Shown here piece after piece: positions 34,265 through 46,614 of a stretch of DNA of 47,970 nt. Where the stretch lies: the NCBI GenBank assembly GCA_902825845.1, contig CADECM010000031.1, forward strand, positions 5,987 through 53,956, written 5' to 3'. Under the pieces are notes generated by a model. That model had not been told where the DNA came from. It saw nothing but the letters and a program-made list of their open reading frames with translations, and searched no databases. The translations under genes were made by a program, and so were the position numbers. The stretch's first letter is position 1; each line of letters starts with the position of its first letter. This DNA comes from an uncultured beta proteobacterium. GTDB taxonomy: Bacteria > Pseudomonadota > Gammaproteobacteria > Burkholderiales > SG8-41.

Positions 34265-35149
34265 CTATCCGCGCGCGGGCTTGACCAGCCAGCGCTCGCG
34301 CGCATCGCGCGCGCGTTCAAACGCCGCTTGCAGCGCCTGACCATCGCCCGCCTTGAGGAATTTTCGTAAGCTATTGATTTCAAACAAATATTTATCCATC
34401 GCCCCAACCAAGGCGCTACGATTGGCAAGAAATATATCGCGCCACATTTCGGGTGAACTGCCGGAGATGCGCACCGTGTCGCGCAAGCCGCCGGCGGAAA
34501 ATCCGAGCACATGACGCGCATCATCGCGTTTGGCGAGCGTGCCCATGAGCGCGAAGGCCACGGCGTGCGGCAGATGGCTGACTGCCGCGAGAATGTCATC
34601 GTGTTCGTGGGCCTGCAAACGCACAACCTTCGCGCCGCACGCCACCCACGACGCGCGCACCATGCGCAGCGCACGCGCGGCGGTTTCCGCCTGCGGCACC
34701 ACGATCACTTTGCGGCCGCGATAGAGTTCGGGGAATGCCGCCGCCGCGCCGCTGTGCTCGGTGCCGGCCATCGGGTGCGCGGGGACGAAGTTCGCGAAGT
34801 GCTTCCCCAAGTGCTTGCGCGCGCAGGCGATGACGTCCTGCTTGGTACTGCCGCCGTCGGTGACAATGGTTTTGTCATTCAAATGCGGCGCGATCGCTTT
34901 CATCACGCCGGGCATTTGCCCCACCGGCGTGCCGATCAACACCAGATCAGCATCACGCACAGCGGACGCCGCGTCGCGCGCAATCTCATCGATCACACCG
35001 AGCTTCAGTGCGGCATTGAGATTGCGGCGAGAGCGTCCCACACCCACCACGTGTTTGACCACTTTGGCTTTTTTCAGCGCCAGCGCGAAGGAGCCGCCGA
35101 TCAGTCCGACGCCGATCACCACCAGCTTGTTGATGCGCGGCATTGTCAT
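34265..35149 (-). CDS. tyrA: Prephenate dehydrogenase
   Basis: 294 residues, the monofunctional type. The NAD(P) site is '[20 protein letters not shown]'. '[20 protein letters not shown]', '[20 protein letters not shown]' and '[15 protein letters not shown]' complete the family pattern. It produces 4-hydroxyphenylpyruvate for tyrosine. The start overlaps the hisC stop by four bases and the end meets aroA. There is no chorismate-mutase or ACT domain. Confidence 0.95.
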   Translation of the reverse strand: MTMPRINKLVVIGVGLIGGSFALALKKAKVVKHVVGVGRSRRNLNAALKLGVIDEIARDAASAVRDADLVLIGTPVGQMPGVMKAIAPHLNDKTIVTDGGSTKQDVIACARKHLGKHFANFVPAHPMAGTEHSGAAAAFPELYRGRKVIVVPQAETAARALRMVRASWVACGAKVVRLQAHEHDDILAAVSHLPHAVAFALMGTLAKRDDARHVLGFSAGGLRDTVRISGSSPEMWRDIFLANRSALVGAMDKYLFEINSLRKFLKAGDGQALQAAFERARDARERWLVKPARG

Positions 35150-36252
35150 GCGCCGATAGCCGCCTTCAAGCGGGTGAGAAAACGTTCATTTTCCGATTCG
35201 AGTCCTATTGTCACGCGCACCCAGTCGGGCAGACCATATCCGCCAAGCGGCCGCGCAATCACGCCCGACTTCAGCAACGCCAGATTCAGCGCTTTGCCGT
35301 CGGGAACGTTGAACATCACAAAGTTGCCGAACGACGGCACAAATCGCAGCCCAAGGCGTTTCAGGCCCGCGGTAATCTGCGCCATGCCGGCAAGGTTCAG
35401 TTCATAACTGCGGCGCACGAATTCATGATCGTCCAGCGCGGCTGTCGCTGCAGCCAGCGAAATGCTGTTGACGTTAAACGGCTGGCGCACCCGATTGAGC
35501 AGATCGGCCACCCCGGCGCTGCCTACCGCATATCCGACGCGCAATCCCGCCAGACCGTATATTTTTGAAAATGTCCTTGTAATCAACAGGTTAGAATACT
35601 TCCTCAGCCACGCCACACTGTCCACGCGATGTTCCGGGCGCAGATAGTCGTTGTACGCCTCGTCCAATACCACCAGCACATGCGCGGGCACGGCGGCGAT
35701 GAAGCGCTCCATGTCGGCGCCAGACGCCCAGGTGCCGGTCGGATTATTCGGATTGGCGATAAACACGATGCGTGTGTCCGCCTGAACGGCACGCAGCATG
35801 GCATCGAGATCGTGGCCATAGTCTTTCGACGGCACGGCAATGCCGCGGCATCCCATCGCCTGCACCACCAGCGGATACACCGCAAACGCGTACTGGTCGT
35901 AGACCGCCGATTGCTCTGGCGCGAGAAAGGCGCGCGCGGCCAGTTCCAGCACGTCATTGGAACCGTTACCGAGCACCAGTTGCGCCATGTCCACGCCAAG
36001 GCGGCGCGACAACGCCTGCTTCAGTTCAAATCCGTTGCCATCGGGATACAGAAAAAGATCGTCGAGCGTGGCACGTATCGCGGCTTGCGCCAGCGGACTG
36101 ACGCCCAGCGGATTCTCGTTCGACGCCAGCTTGATGATGTTCGCTTCCTGCAGCCCGAATTCCCGCGCGAGTTCGGAAATGGGCTTGCCAGGCTGGTACG
36201 GCGATATGGCGCGAATATACGCAGGCGCTTGATTAACGATGTCGGTGGACAT
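35146..36252 (-). CDS. hisC: Histidinol-phosphate / aromatic aminotransferase (HisC-type)
   Basis: 368 residues. '[20 protein letters not shown]', '[20 protein letters not shown]', '[14 protein letters not shown]' and the PLP-lysine region '[20 protein letters not shown]' identify the HisC-type class I/II aminotransferase. Placed between pheA and tyrA, it probably transaminates aromatic oxo-acids as well as, or in place of, histidinol phosphate. It lies two bases after pheA and overlaps tyrA by four bases. Confidence 0.93.
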   Translation of the reverse strand: MSTDIVNQAPAYIRAISPYQPGKPISELAREFGLQEANIIKLASNENPLGVSPLAQAAIRATLDDLFLYPDGNGFELKQALSRRLGVDMAQLVLGNGSNDVLELAARAFLAPEQSAVYDQYAFAVYPLVVQAMGCRGIAVPSKDYGHDLDAMLRAVQADTRIVFIANPNNPTGTWASGADMERFIAAVPAHVLVVLDEAYNDYLRPEHRVDSVAWLRKYSNLLITRTFSKIYGLAGLRVGYAVGSAGVADLLNRVRQPFNVNSISLAAATAALDDHEFVRRSYELNLAGMAQITAGLKRLGLRFVPSFGNFVMFNVPDGKALNLALLKSGVIARPLGGYGLPDWVRVTIGLESENERFLTRLKAAIGA

Positions 36253-36254
36253 GA

Positions 36255-37325
36255 CTATTGTGCAAATGAAGCAGGATAGGAGCCGAGGTTCTTGTAGAAC
36301 GATGCGCTGCGCTCAATCGCCGCCAGCGCGCGCGCCACCGGCGCATCCTGCGCGTGGCCCTCGATATCGAGATAAAACACATACTCCCAGCGCCCGGTGC
36401 GCGCCGGACGCGACTCCAGCCGTGTCATGCTGACGCCGTTTCTGGCCAGGGGCGTGAGCAGACCCTGAATTGCGCCAGGCACATTGCGCGTCGACAGGAT
36501 GAGCGATGTCTTGTCGCGGCCTGAGGGCGCGACATCCTCTTGCGACAACACCAGAAACCGCGTGATATTGCGCGATTCGTCCTGTACGTTGCGCGCCAGC
36601 AGATTCAGGTGATAGAGCCCGGCCGCGGTCTTGCTCGCCAGCGCGGCTGCCCGGGCATCGCGCGCGGCCAGCACGGCCGCCTCGGCATTGCTCACCACGG
36701 CGACCTGGGTCACGCCCGGCAGTTTGCGCGCCAGCCAGCGCTGGCATTGCCCGAGGCTTTGCGCATGAGAGTAAACCTTGCGGATGCTGGTGAGCGAAGT
36801 CGCCTTGCTCATCAGGCACTGCCGCACCGGCAGCATGATCTCGCCGCATACCCGCGCCGGTGTCGTCAACAGCAAATCCAGCGTGCGGCCGATGGCACCC
36901 TCGGTGGAGTTTTCCACGGGCACCACGCCATAACCGGTGGCGGCGGTCTCCACCTGCTTGAACACCTCATCGATGCTGGCACAGGAATGCGTGGCAATGC
37001 TGTTACCGAAATGACGAATGGCCGCTTCCTGGCTGAACGTACCCTGCGGTCCCAGATAGGCCACCGCCAGTTTGTCTTCCAGTGCGCGGCAGGCCGACAT
37101 GATCTCGCCATAGATGTGCCGCAGGCTGGCGGCAGGCAATGGCCCCTGGTTCAATGCCGCAACCCGGCGCAGCACCTGCGCTTCGCGATCGGGCCGGTAA
37201 ACCATGGCACCATTCTTGAGCTTGCCCACCTCCTGCGCGATTTTTGCGCGCGCGGACAGGAGTTTCACCAGACGCGCGTCGAGCGCGTCGATCCTGCGGC
37301 GGATGCCTTGCAGCGTATCGCTCAT
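36255..37325 (-). CDS. pheA: Bifunctional chorismate mutase / prephenate dehydratase
   Basis: 356 residues from the ATG at 37325; the frame stays open to 37391. The AroQ chorismate mutase (about 1-90) has '[20 protein letters not shown]'. The prephenate-dehydratase domain has '[20 protein letters not shown]', '[20 protein letters not shown]' and the catalytic '[13 protein letters not shown]'. The C-terminal ACT domain with '[20 protein letters not shown]' is the phenylalanine-feedback site. It carries the pathway from chorismate to phenylpyruvate. Fourteen bases separate it from serA. Confidence 0.96.
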   Translation of the reverse strand: MSDTLQGIRRRIDALDARLVKLLSARAKIAQEVGKLKNGAMVYRPDREAQVLRRVAALNQGPLPAASLRHIYGEIMSACRALEDKLAVAYLGPQGTFSQEAAIRHFGNSIATHSCASIDEVFKQVETAATGYGVVPVENSTEGAIGRTLDLLLTTPARVCGEIMLPVRQCLMSKATSLTSIRKVYSHAQSLGQCQRWLARKLPGVTQVAVVSNAEAAVLAARDARAAALASKTAAGLYHLNLLARNVQDESRNITRFLVLSQEDVAPSGRDKTSLILSTRNVPGAIQGLLTPLARNGVSMTRLESRPARTGRWEYVFYLDIEGHAQDAPVARALAAIERSASFYKNLGSYPASFAQ

Positions 37326-37338
37326 GCGTCGTTCAGCA

Positions 37339-38514
37339 TCAACCCTGCAGCGGCAGATAGCGCACGGAACGCACGCCCTCGATGGCGGCAAGCCTGCTTA
37401 CCAATTCCGCGGGCACGGGGCTATCCGTGTCGACCAGCGTGTAGGCCATTTCACCACGGGATTTGTTGAGCATGTCGTGAATATTGAGATTGGCGCCCGC
37501 CATCGCGGTCGAGATCTGGCCCACCATGTTGGGTACGTTGGCATTGACAATGCACAGCCGGTACAACGATTCGCGCTGCATCACCACATCCGGCAGGTTC
37601 ACCGCGTTGCGGATATTGCCGTGTTCCAGAAAATCGCGCACCTGATCCGCGACCATGATCGCGCAGTTGTCTTCCGCTTCCTCGGTGGAGGCACCCAGAT
37701 GCGGCGTGGCGATCACGCGCGGCACACCCTGCAGTACCTGCGCCGGAAAATCACAGATGTAGCCGCGCAGGTGCTCGGTTTTCAGCGCTTCGACCACCGC
37801 TTTGTCGTCCACAATGCCATCGCGCGCGAAGTTGAGCAGGATCGCGCCCTTACGCATCAGGGCCAAGCGCTGAGCGTTGACCAGATTACGGGTGGCCTCG
37901 AGCAGCGGCACATGGATGGTAACGTAGTCGCTCAGCTTCAGCACCTCCTCGATGCTGTTGGCCTTTTTGACCTGCGACGGCAGGCCCCACGCTGCCTCGA
38001 CCGTGATGTGCGGGTCATAACCGACAACATCCATGCCGAGTTTGATCGCCGCGTCGGCCACCAGTCCGCCGATTTTGCCCAGCCCGATCACGCCCAGCGT
38101 GCGTCCCGGCAATTCGGTTCCGGAGAAGGCTTTCTTGCCGTCCTCCACCAGTTTGTGCAGCGTCTTGTCGTCGCCCGACAGACCGGCGACAAAGGTCAGC
38201 GCCGGCGCGATGTTGCGCGAGGCGATCAGCAACGCAGCAATCACCAGTTCTTTCACCGCGTTGGCATTGGCGCCCGGCGCATTGAACACCGGCAAGCCAC
38301 GTTTGCTCATCTTGTCGACCGGAATATTGTTCACCCCCGCGCCAGCGCGGCCGATCGCTTTCACGCTGGCAGCGATCTCCATCTCGTGCATGTTTTGCGA
38401 ACGCACCAGGATCGCATCCGGTTCAGCCACCTTCGGTCCCACCGTGTAGTTGGCGGCCGGAAAACGGTCCAGCCCCACGCTGGATATCGCATTGAGGGTC
38501 AGTATGTTAGGCAC
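37339..38514 (-). CDS. serA: D-3-phosphoglycerate dehydrogenase with ACT domain
   Basis: 391 residues with a GTG start at 38514. The NAD site is 'RTLGVIGLGKIGGLVADAAI', and the catalytic region includes 'LLNFARDGIVDDKAVVEAL' and 'VIATPHLGASTEEAEDNCAI'. The last 75 residues are an ACT domain ('GQISTAMAGANLNIHDMLNK'), which binds serine in regulated SerA enzymes. It starts the serine pathway, and the next enzyme (serC) is the gene directly upstream in the transcript. In most betaproteobacterial versions of this block serC is followed directly by pheA; here serA stands between. Confidence 0.94.
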   Translation of the reverse strand: MPNILTLNAISSVGLDRFPAANYTVGPKVAEPDAILVRSQNMHEMEIAASVKAIGRAGAGVNNIPVDKMSKRGLPVFNAPGANANAVKELVIAALLIASRNIAPALTFVAGLSGDDKTLHKLVEDGKKAFSGTELPGRTLGVIGLGKIGGLVADAAIKLGMDVVGYDPHITVEAAWGLPSQVKKANSIEEVLKLSDYVTIHVPLLEATRNLVNAQRLALMRKGAILLNFARDGIVDDKAVVEALKTEHLRGYICDFPAQVLQGVPRVIATPHLGASTEEAEDNCAIMVADQVRDFLEHGNIRNAVNLPDVVMQRESLYRLCIVNANVPNMVGQISTAMAGANLNIHDMLNKSRGEMAYTLVDTDSPVPAELVSRLAAIEGVRSVRYLPLQG

Positions 38515-38614
38515 ACTTGTTCCATTCCTAAATCATGAACACAAAAATCCATCGAACACCAGTCAGCACACAGCACCCCAGGCCGTCCCGGCCCCTCGGG
38601 AATTCGTAGCTGGA

Positions 38615-39697
38615 CTATCCTTGCTTCTGTTCAAAATCGCGCATGAACGACACCAGCGCCTGCACGCCTTCGATCGGCATCGCGTTGTATATCGACGCGC
38701 GCATGCCACCCACCGAGCGGTGACCCTTCAGTTCCACCAGATTGGCGGTCTTCGCCGCCTTCAGGAACGCGTCGTCCAGAGAATCGCTCTTCAGGCGGAA
38801 CGGCACGTTCATGCGCGAGCGATCCTGTGTGGCCACCGGCGACTGGTAAAACTCGGATTGATCCAGAAAATCGTAAATCAGTTTCGACTTGGCAATGTTC
38901 AACTTTTCCATTGCCGCCAGGCCACCCTGCTGCTTGAGCCATTGGAACACCAGTCCTGCGATGTACACCGCATAGGTCGGCGGCGTGTTGATCATCGAAT
39001 CAGCCTCGGCCTGCACCTTGTAGTTGAACACTTCGGGTGTGTTCGGCATCGCCTTGCCGAGCAGATCGTCGCGCACGACGACGATGGTGAGCCCCGCCGG
39101 GCCGATGTTCTTCTGCGCGCCGGCATAGATCAGTCCGAAGCGCGACACGTCGAGCGGGCGCGACAGGATGTGCGACGAGGCGTCCGCCACCAGCGGCACG
39201 TTGCCGGTATCGGGTATCCAGTGAAATTCCACGCCGCCGATGGTCTCGTTCGAGGTGTAATGCACGTAGGCCGCGTTGGCGTCGAGCTTCCACGCCGTCT
39301 GCGCTGGCGCGTAACTGAAGTTCTGGTCTTCCGAACTGGCGGCGACGTTGACCTTGCAGAATTTCTTCGCTTCGGTGATGGCCTTTTTCGACCACTGGCC
39401 GGTATAGACATAATCGGCAACGGTCTTGTCGCCAAGGATGTTCATCGGAATCAGTGCAAACTGTCCGGCAGCACCACCCTGCAGAAACAGTACTTTGTAA
39501 TTTTTCGGGATCGCCAGCAGTTCGCGTAGATCGGCTTCCGCCCGCGCGTGGATGTCGATGAACGCTTTGCCGCGGTGGCTCATTTCCATCACCGAGGTGC
39601 CGGTGCCGCCGTAGTCGAGCATTTCCGCCGCCGCCTGCTTCAGCACCGCTTCCGGCAACACCGCCGGACCCGCGCTAAAATTAAATACTCTTGCCAT
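38615..39697 (-). CDS. serC: Phosphoserine aminotransferase
   Basis: 360 residues. 'FNFSAGPAVLPEAVLKQAAA', 'VMEMSHRGKAFIDIHARAEA', 'FLQGGAAGQFALIPMNILGD' and the PLP-lysine stretch 'YAGAQKNIGPAGLTIVVVRD' are all intact. It converts 3-phosphohydroxypyruvate to phosphoserine and also acts in PLP synthesis. The 34-base spacer to gyrA is largely occupied by dispersed motif copy 7, which ends ten bases before the ATG. Confidence 0.97.
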   Translation of the reverse strand: MARVFNFSAGPAVLPEAVLKQAAAEMLDYGGTGTSVMEMSHRGKAFIDIHARAEADLRELLAIPKNYKVLFLQGGAAGQFALIPMNILGDKTVADYVYTGQWSKKAITEAKKFCKVNVAASSEDQNFSYAPAQTAWKLDANAAYVHYTSNETIGGVEFHWIPDTGNVPLVADASSHILSRPLDVSRFGLIYAGAQKNIGPAGLTIVVVRDDLLGKAMPNTPEVFNYKVQAEADSMINTPPTYAVYIAGLVFQWLKQQGGLAAMEKLNIAKSKLIYDFLDQSEFYQSPVATQDRSRMNVPFRLKSDSLDDAFLKAAKTANLVELKGHRSVGGMRASIYNAMPIEGVQALVSFMRDFEQKQG

Positions 39698-39707
39698 AGT
39701 TAAATAC

Positions 39708-39726
39708 CTAAGTATTTGTTTTTAAA
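39708..39726 (-). repeat. Dispersed AT-rich 19-bp motif, copy 7
   Basis: On the minus strand it reads TTTAAAAACAAATACTTAG, 17 of 19 to consensus. It starts five bases after the gyrA TAA and ends ten bases before the serC ATG. Confidence 0.85.
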
Positions 39727-39731
39727 CATTT

Positions 39732-42299
<2,568 letters not shown>

Positions 42300-42509
42300 T
42301 GATTGGCTTTGGTGACGATCAATACGCGGCGGACGTGCGCGAGCGGGAAAATCCTTCGATTTTAGCATGCACAGCCCCTTCGCCGAACTTGCCGGTATCC
42401 CGCGCACAGCAGCCCGCATGGTCGTCCGTGATAGTGCATCCGCGATGGAACACTATTCGGGAATCACCCTACTGCCCTGCCGCGGCACTATCCGGCAACG
42501 ACGCTGTGC

Positions 42510-42515
42510 TATACT
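42510..42515 (+). promoter_or_regulatory. Candidate -10 (TATACT) for the first OmpA-type lipoprotein gene
   Basis: TATACT lies 105 bases before the GTG start, in the 321-base gyrA-ompA spacer. A second candidate is a perfect TTGACA at 42592-42597, which would place the transcript start at the GTG itself. The rest of the spacer shows no gene. Confidence 0.4.
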
Positions 42516-42620
42516 TTTTTTCAGCTCGAATACCCCCGCATGGCGCATCGGAACGATACCGGCCAAGTCATGTCAGCGCATGGCATAACTCTTGACATCG
42601 CCCTAAGAAAGAAAAATAAA

Positions 42621-43451
42621 GTGCTTATAAAACAAACACTTATTTCTATTGCCACACTATCAGTAATCGCAGGGTGCAGTAATTCGCCGCCCACGTCGAC
42701 AGGCAACTATCGCAATCAGGGTTATCTGATGGACGCTGCCGGTGGAAACGCAGTCGTGAAATCGCTCGGCTATGACGTTTGCGTGCGCACCAGTGACTGG
42801 ACACCCGCGCGTGCCAACGTCGAATGCGATCCCGACCTGGTGCCCAAGCCCGTGGCCAAGGCGCCGCCGGCACCGCCGCCGCCGCCCAAAATTGTCGTGC
42901 CGCCCAAGGCTGCCGCCCAGCCACCGGCAAAGCCAGTGCCGCAGCGCTTCACTCTGTCTGCCGATGCACTCTTTGATTTCGACAAGGCGATACTCAAGCC
43001 CGAAGGCCGCCGTAAACTGGACGAACTGGCCGACGCACTCAGAGGCGCCACGCACGACACCATAGTCGCCACCGGGCATACCGACCGCGCCGGCAGCGTG
43101 AGCTACAACCAGCGCCTGTCTGAACGCCGCGCGCAGGCGGTAAAAGACTACCTGTTAACCAAAGGTCTGGACGTAAACAAGATCACCGCAGTGGGCAAAG
43201 GCAAGTCGCAGTTGACACTCAAGTCCACCGATTGCAGAGCACCGGGCATGACAAGGGCTGCTGTAATTGCGTGCCTGCAACCCGACCGCAGAGTGGAAAT
43301 TGAAGTCACTGGCACGAAAATAGTGGATCCCAACGCCGCACCCGCAACCCGTTCGCAAGGCACCGCGCCCAAACCCGAGGCAGCACCCACGGCAAAGGCG
43401 CCCGCAAAATCGGCGCCGAAGGCAAAGGCGAAGCCCAGAATCGGGCTTTAG
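42621..43451 (+). CDS. OmpA-domain lipoprotein 1
   Basis: 276 residues if translation starts at the GTG at 42621, giving a clean lipoprotein signal with lipobox V-I-A-G-C (Cys19); ATG 42570 or 42540 would bury the signal. A family-specific N-terminal domain ('YLMDAAGGNAVVKSLGYDVC', 'VRTSDWTPARANVECD') is followed by a Pro-rich linker. The OmpA peptidoglycan-binding domain has 'DALFDFDKAILKPEGRRKLD' and 'ATGHTDRAGSVSYNQRLSER'. The tail is Ala/Pro/Lys-rich. It anchors the outer membrane to peptidoglycan. The downstream gene is a paralogue with the same layout. Confidence 0.9.
   Translation: MLIKQTLISIATLSVIAGCSNSPPTSTGNYRNQGYLMDAAGGNAVVKSLGYDVCVRTSDWTPARANVECDPDLVPKPVAKAPPAPPPPPKIVVPPKAAAQPPAKPVPQRFTLSADALFDFDKAILKPEGRRKLDELADALRGATHDTIVATGHTDRAGSVSYNQRLSERRAQAVKDYLLTKGLDVNKITAVGKGKSQLTLKSTDCRAPGMTRAAVIACLQPDRRVEIEVTGTKIVDPNAAPATRSQGTAPKPEAAPTAKAPAKSAPKAKAKPRIGL
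42625..42643 (+). repeat. Dispersed AT-rich motif, copy 8 (divergent)
   Basis: It reads TTATAAAACAAACACTTAT, 14-15 of 19 to consensus. It falls in the first codons of the OmpA-type lipoprotein gene, encoding the start of its signal peptide. Weaker than copies 1-7. Confidence 0.45.
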
Positions 43452-43733
43452 CCCGAACCCAAGCCCATTTGAACTGCATTTTTCGAGATTCAACTAAAAC
43501 ACCACACCCCCTTGCGTGGCGTTTCGTTTTGGCAACATAAGCCCGTGTTTTTTGTTTTAAATCCATGATATTATTCGGCTCACGGTTTGCTATACCATCA
43601 CGCTTGTGATATTCAGTGATACTTGGTAGCCTAGATTTCATCGACAGTAAGGGACGTACTGGGAGACGGTTGTAGTTTTTTTGTGTGGTGCGGCGCCCTA
43701 ATTTCTCATCGTAAAACAGGAGGATCAAAAACC
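43452..43733 (+). promoter_or_regulatory. Regulatory spacer with ATCAC/GTGAT half-sites
   Basis: This 282-base spacer precedes the second OmpA-type gene. ATCAC at 43597-43601 and GTGAT at 43606-43610 form an inverted pair, and another GTGAT is at 43616-43620; centres are about 10 bases apart. A TATACC (43591-43596) touches the first half-site. A very strong ribosome site, AGGAGG, is just before the gene. Confidence 0.45.
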
Positions 43734-44525
43734 ATGAGTTCCGTATTTAAAGTCAGTTTGGCGGGCGTCGCCTTGGCATCCATCGCCGGCTGCTCAGGCT
43801 TGGGTGGTCAGTATGTCGATCATCCGGCATATTTGGTGGATAGCTACGGTAACAACGTCGTGATGGCGCAAGGCTATCAAACCTGCGTGCGCGCCAGCGA
43901 TTGGACGCCGGCTCGCGGCGTCGTCGCCTGTGGTGACGCCACGGCGCCGGCCAAGACTGCCGCTGCCGCACCGGCACCAGCAGCAAAACCTGAAGCCAAG
44001 AAACCCGAAGCCAAGAAGCCAGAAGCCAAGCCCAAGAAGCCGGTAGTTCTGAATATCACCGAGAAAATCGAACTGCAGAACATCCCGTTTGACCAAGCCA
44101 TTCTGACGGAAGACAACAAGACTGAACTGAACAAGTTCCTTGGTGTACTGCGCAAAGCCAACAAGGCGCGCAGCGCGGTCACCTTCGGCGCCGTGGTCGT
44201 CACCGGTCATACCGATCGTCTGGGTAGCCTGCCCTACAACATGAAGCTCTCCGAGCGTCGTGCCGTGGTTGCCAAGGATCACCTCGTCAACGTCGAAAAT
44301 GTCGATCCCAAACTGATCTTCTGGGAAGGCAAAGGTCCGAAGCAGCCGATCCCCGTGACCAAGTTCTGCGACAACAAGATGAATCGCAAACAACTGATCG
44401 AGTGCCTTGGCCCAAACCGGCGCGTAACGGTTGAAGTGGTGGGAACCGCCATTCAAACGCCGAAGCCTGCAGCCAAACCGGAAGCAAAGCCGGAAGCCAA
44501 GCCCGAGGCCAAGCCGAAAACCTAA
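43734..44525 (+). CDS. OmpA-domain lipoprotein 2
   Basis: 263 residues from the ATG at 43734, after CAGGAGGATCAAAAACC. The signal has the lipobox S-I-A-G-C (Cys20). The N-terminal domain 'YLVDSYGNNVVMAQGYQTCV' with 'RASDWTPARGVVACG' matches that of the preceding gene. A Lys/Pro/Glu/Ala repeat linker leads to the OmpA domain ('QNIPFDQAILTEDNKTELNK', 'VVTGHTDRLGSLPYNMKLSE'). A second run of 'KPEA' repeats ends the protein. It is likely a tandem duplicate of lipoprotein 1 that has diverged, with its own strong translation signal. Confidence 0.92.
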   Translation: MSSVFKVSLAGVALASIAGCSGLGGQYVDHPAYLVDSYGNNVVMAQGYQTCVRASDWTPARGVVACGDATAPAKTAAAAPAPAAKPEAKKPEAKKPEAKPKKPVVLNITEKIELQNIPFDQAILTEDNKTELNKFLGVLRKANKARSAVTFGAVVVTGHTDRLGSLPYNMKLSERRAVVAKDHLVNVENVDPKLIFWEGKGPKQPIPVTKFCDNKMNRKQLIECLGPNRRVTVEVVGTAIQTPKPAAKPEAKPEAKPEAKPKT

Positions 44526-44543
44526 ACGCGCACTGGAATCATC

Positions 44544-44573
44544 AAAGCCCTGCTTCGGCAGGGCTTTTTTTTG
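44544..44573 (+). terminator. Intrinsic terminator after OmpA-domain lipoprotein 2
   Basis: AAGCCCTGC-TTCG-GCAGGGCTT with a run of eight T. The stable TTCG loop makes this a strong terminator. Confidence 0.95.
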
Positions 44574-44599
44574 CCCGTTTGGTTTACACTCGCGCCATC

Positions 44600-45925
44600 A
44601 TGCTCTTGAAAGTAGACACGCTCATCACGGCGCGCTGGGTGATCCCTGTACGGCCTCGAGAGTCGATACTGGAACAGCATGCCATTGCAATCACAGACAA
44701 CATCATTACGGATGTTCTGCCCGTTGCCGCCGCACTCAATCGTTATCCGGCGGCGCTGCGCGTAGACCTGCCTGACCATGCACTGATCCCTGGACTCGTC
44801 AACCTACACACCCATGCCGCGATGACCCTGCTGCGGGGGCTGGCCGATGACCTGCCGCTGATGACTTGGCTCAACGAACACATCTGGCCGGTGGAAGCGC
44901 GCGTTGTCGGAGCGGACTTTGTCCGCGATGGCGCGCTGCTTGCCTGCGCGGAAATGTTGCGCGGCGGCATCACCTGCTTCAATGACATGTATTTCTTCCC
45001 GGAAGCGTCGGCACAAGCTGCAGTGCAAGCGGGGATGCGTGCGGCCATCGGCATTATTGCCGTCGAATTTGCTTCGGCCTACGCCAGCGACGCCGCGGAC
45101 TACATCGCCAAGGGCATGGCGCTGCGTGACCGCATGCGCGACGATCCCCTGCTCTCTTTTTGTTTCGCGCCCCATGCACCGTATACGGTGAGCGACACGA
45201 CTTTTGAGCGTATCGCGGTATTCGCCGCGGAACTGGACCTGCCGATACACACGCATGTGCACGAAACACAAAGCGAAATTGCCGGCAGCGTCGAAGCCCA
45301 TGGCGTGCGGCCGTTGCAGCGCCTGAAGAGAATCGGTCTGCTGGGGCCGAATTTTATTGCGGTGCATGCCGTTCACTTGACCCATGACGAAATCGCGTTG
45401 CTGTCCGAGCATGGCTGCCATGTCGCCCATTGCCCCAGTTCCAATCTGAAGCTCGCCAGCGGTCACGCGCCGATTCATGCGCTGACGAAGGCCGGTGTCA
45501 ACGTCGGCCTCGGCACCGACAGCGCCGCCAGCAATAACCGTCTCGACATATTCTCCGAGTTGCGGCTTGCAGCTTTGCTCGGCAAGCTCGGTGCCAATGA
45601 CGCCGCAGCGCTTCCCGCGCACCAGGCACTGGAAATGGCTACGATTAATTCCGCGCGCGCGCTCGGCCTCGAGGCCGCCATCGGCTCGCTCGAAAAAGGA
45701 AAACTTGCCGACATCACGGCGATCCATCTGGGCGCACCGGAACTGGCACCTTGTTATCATCCGCTGTCGCACATTGCCTATGCCGCCGGCCGCGAACATG
45801 TGAGTCACGTCTGGGTGGGCGGCCGCTTGCGAGTACGCGACGGCTCGCTCTGCGGACTCGACACCGGGGAAATCACCGCGCGCGCGGCGCACTGGCGCAA
45901 CAAAATCCTGCATACTGCCAGATGA
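44600..45925 (+). CDS. MtaD/TRZ-ATZ family amidohydrolase (MTA/SAH-deaminase-like)
   Basis: 441 residues from the ATG at 44600. Metal ligands are in '[20 protein letters not shown]', '[20 protein letters not shown]', '[20 protein letters not shown]' and '[20 protein letters not shown]'. This is the amidohydrolase pattern of S-adenosylhomocysteine / methylthioadenosine deaminases and related chlorohydrolases. Directly before ubiG (a SAM-dependent methyltransferase that releases SAH), with an ATGA overlap, a role in SAH or MTA removal is a reasonable inference. Its true substrate cannot be read from the sequence. Confidence 0.9.
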   Translation: MLLKVDTLITARWVIPVRPRESILEQHAIAITDNIITDVLPVAAALNRYPAALRVDLPDHALIPGLVNLHTHAAMTLLRGLADDLPLMTWLNEHIWPVEARVVGADFVRDGALLACAEMLRGGITCFNDMYFFPEASAQAAVQAGMRAAIGIIAVEFASAYASDAADYIAKGMALRDRMRDDPLLSFCFAPHAPYTVSDTTFERIAVFAAELDLPIHTHVHETQSEIAGSVEAHGVRPLQRLKRIGLLGPNFIAVHAVHLTHDEIALLSEHGCHVAHCPSSNLKLASGHAPIHALTKAGVNVGLGTDSAASNNRLDIFSELRLAALLGKLGANDAAALPAHQALEMATINSARALGLEAAIGSLEKGKLADITAIHLGAPELAPCYHPLSHIAYAAGREHVSHVWVGGRLRVRDGSLCGLDTGEITARAAHWRNKILHTAR

Positions 45926-46614
45926 GCAACGCCGATCCGCACGAGCTTAAAAAGTTCAGCGCGTTGGCTCACCGCTGGTGGGATCCCAACAGCGAATTCA
46001 AGCCCCTGCACGATATCAATCCGTTGCGGCTCGACTACATCGCGGACATACAGAATCTGGCAAACCAACAGGTACTCGACGTGGGCTGCGGCGGCGGCAT
46101 TCTGGCCGAAGCGATGGCTGCGCGCGGTGCAGCGGTAACCGGCATCGATTTGGCGGAAAAACCGCTGAAGGTGGCGGAATTGCACCTGCTTGAATCCGGC
46201 CATCACGTGACCTATCGCAGAATTTCCGCGGAGGACCTCGCGCGCGAGCAACCGCAGTCCTTCGACACGGTTACCTGCATGGAAATGCTCGAACACGTGC
46301 CCGATCCGTCGGCAACAGTCGCCGCCTGCGCCGACCTGGCAAGGCCCGGCGGCCGCGTATTTTTTTCCACCATCAACCGCAATCCAAAATCGTACCTGTT
46401 TGCAGTTGTCGGCGCAGAGTATATTCTGCGACTATTGCCGCGCGGCACGCACGACTACGCGCGGTTTATCAAACCCTCGGAACTCGCTGCGATGTGCCGC
46501 CGTGCGCGGCTCACCGTGGATGGAATCACTGGCATGACTTACAACCCATTCACGCGGTACTACGCGCTCGAGGACGATACCAGCGTGAATTACATCCTCT
46601 ACGCGACCAAATGA
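45922..46614 (+). CDS. ubiG: Ubiquinone biosynthesis O-methyltransferase
   Basis: 230 residues. '[20 protein letters not shown]', the SAM motif '[20 protein letters not shown]', '[20 protein letters not shown]' and '[20 protein letters not shown]' are the standard UbiG pattern. It performs both O-methylations in ubiquinone synthesis using SAM. It overlaps the upstream hydrolase by four bases and the downstream phosphatase by four bases, so all three are translated as a coupled set. Confidence 0.97.
   Translation: MSNADPHELKKFSALAHRWWDPNSEFKPLHDINPLRLDYIADIQNLANQQVLDVGCGGGILAEAMAARGAAVTGIDLAEKPLKVAELHLLESGHHVTYRRISAEDLAREQPQSFDTVTCMEMLEHVPDPSATVAACADLARPGGRVFFSTINRNPKSYLFAVVGAEYILRLLPRGTHDYARFIKPSELAAMCRRARLTVDGITGMTYNPFTRYYALEDDTSVNYILYATK

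Noticed and set aside
43980..44040. KPEAK-type coding repeats as a DNA repeat array or CRISPR
   Set aside because: They are in-frame low-complexity linker codons of the OmpA-domain lipoprotein, without spacers of constant length.
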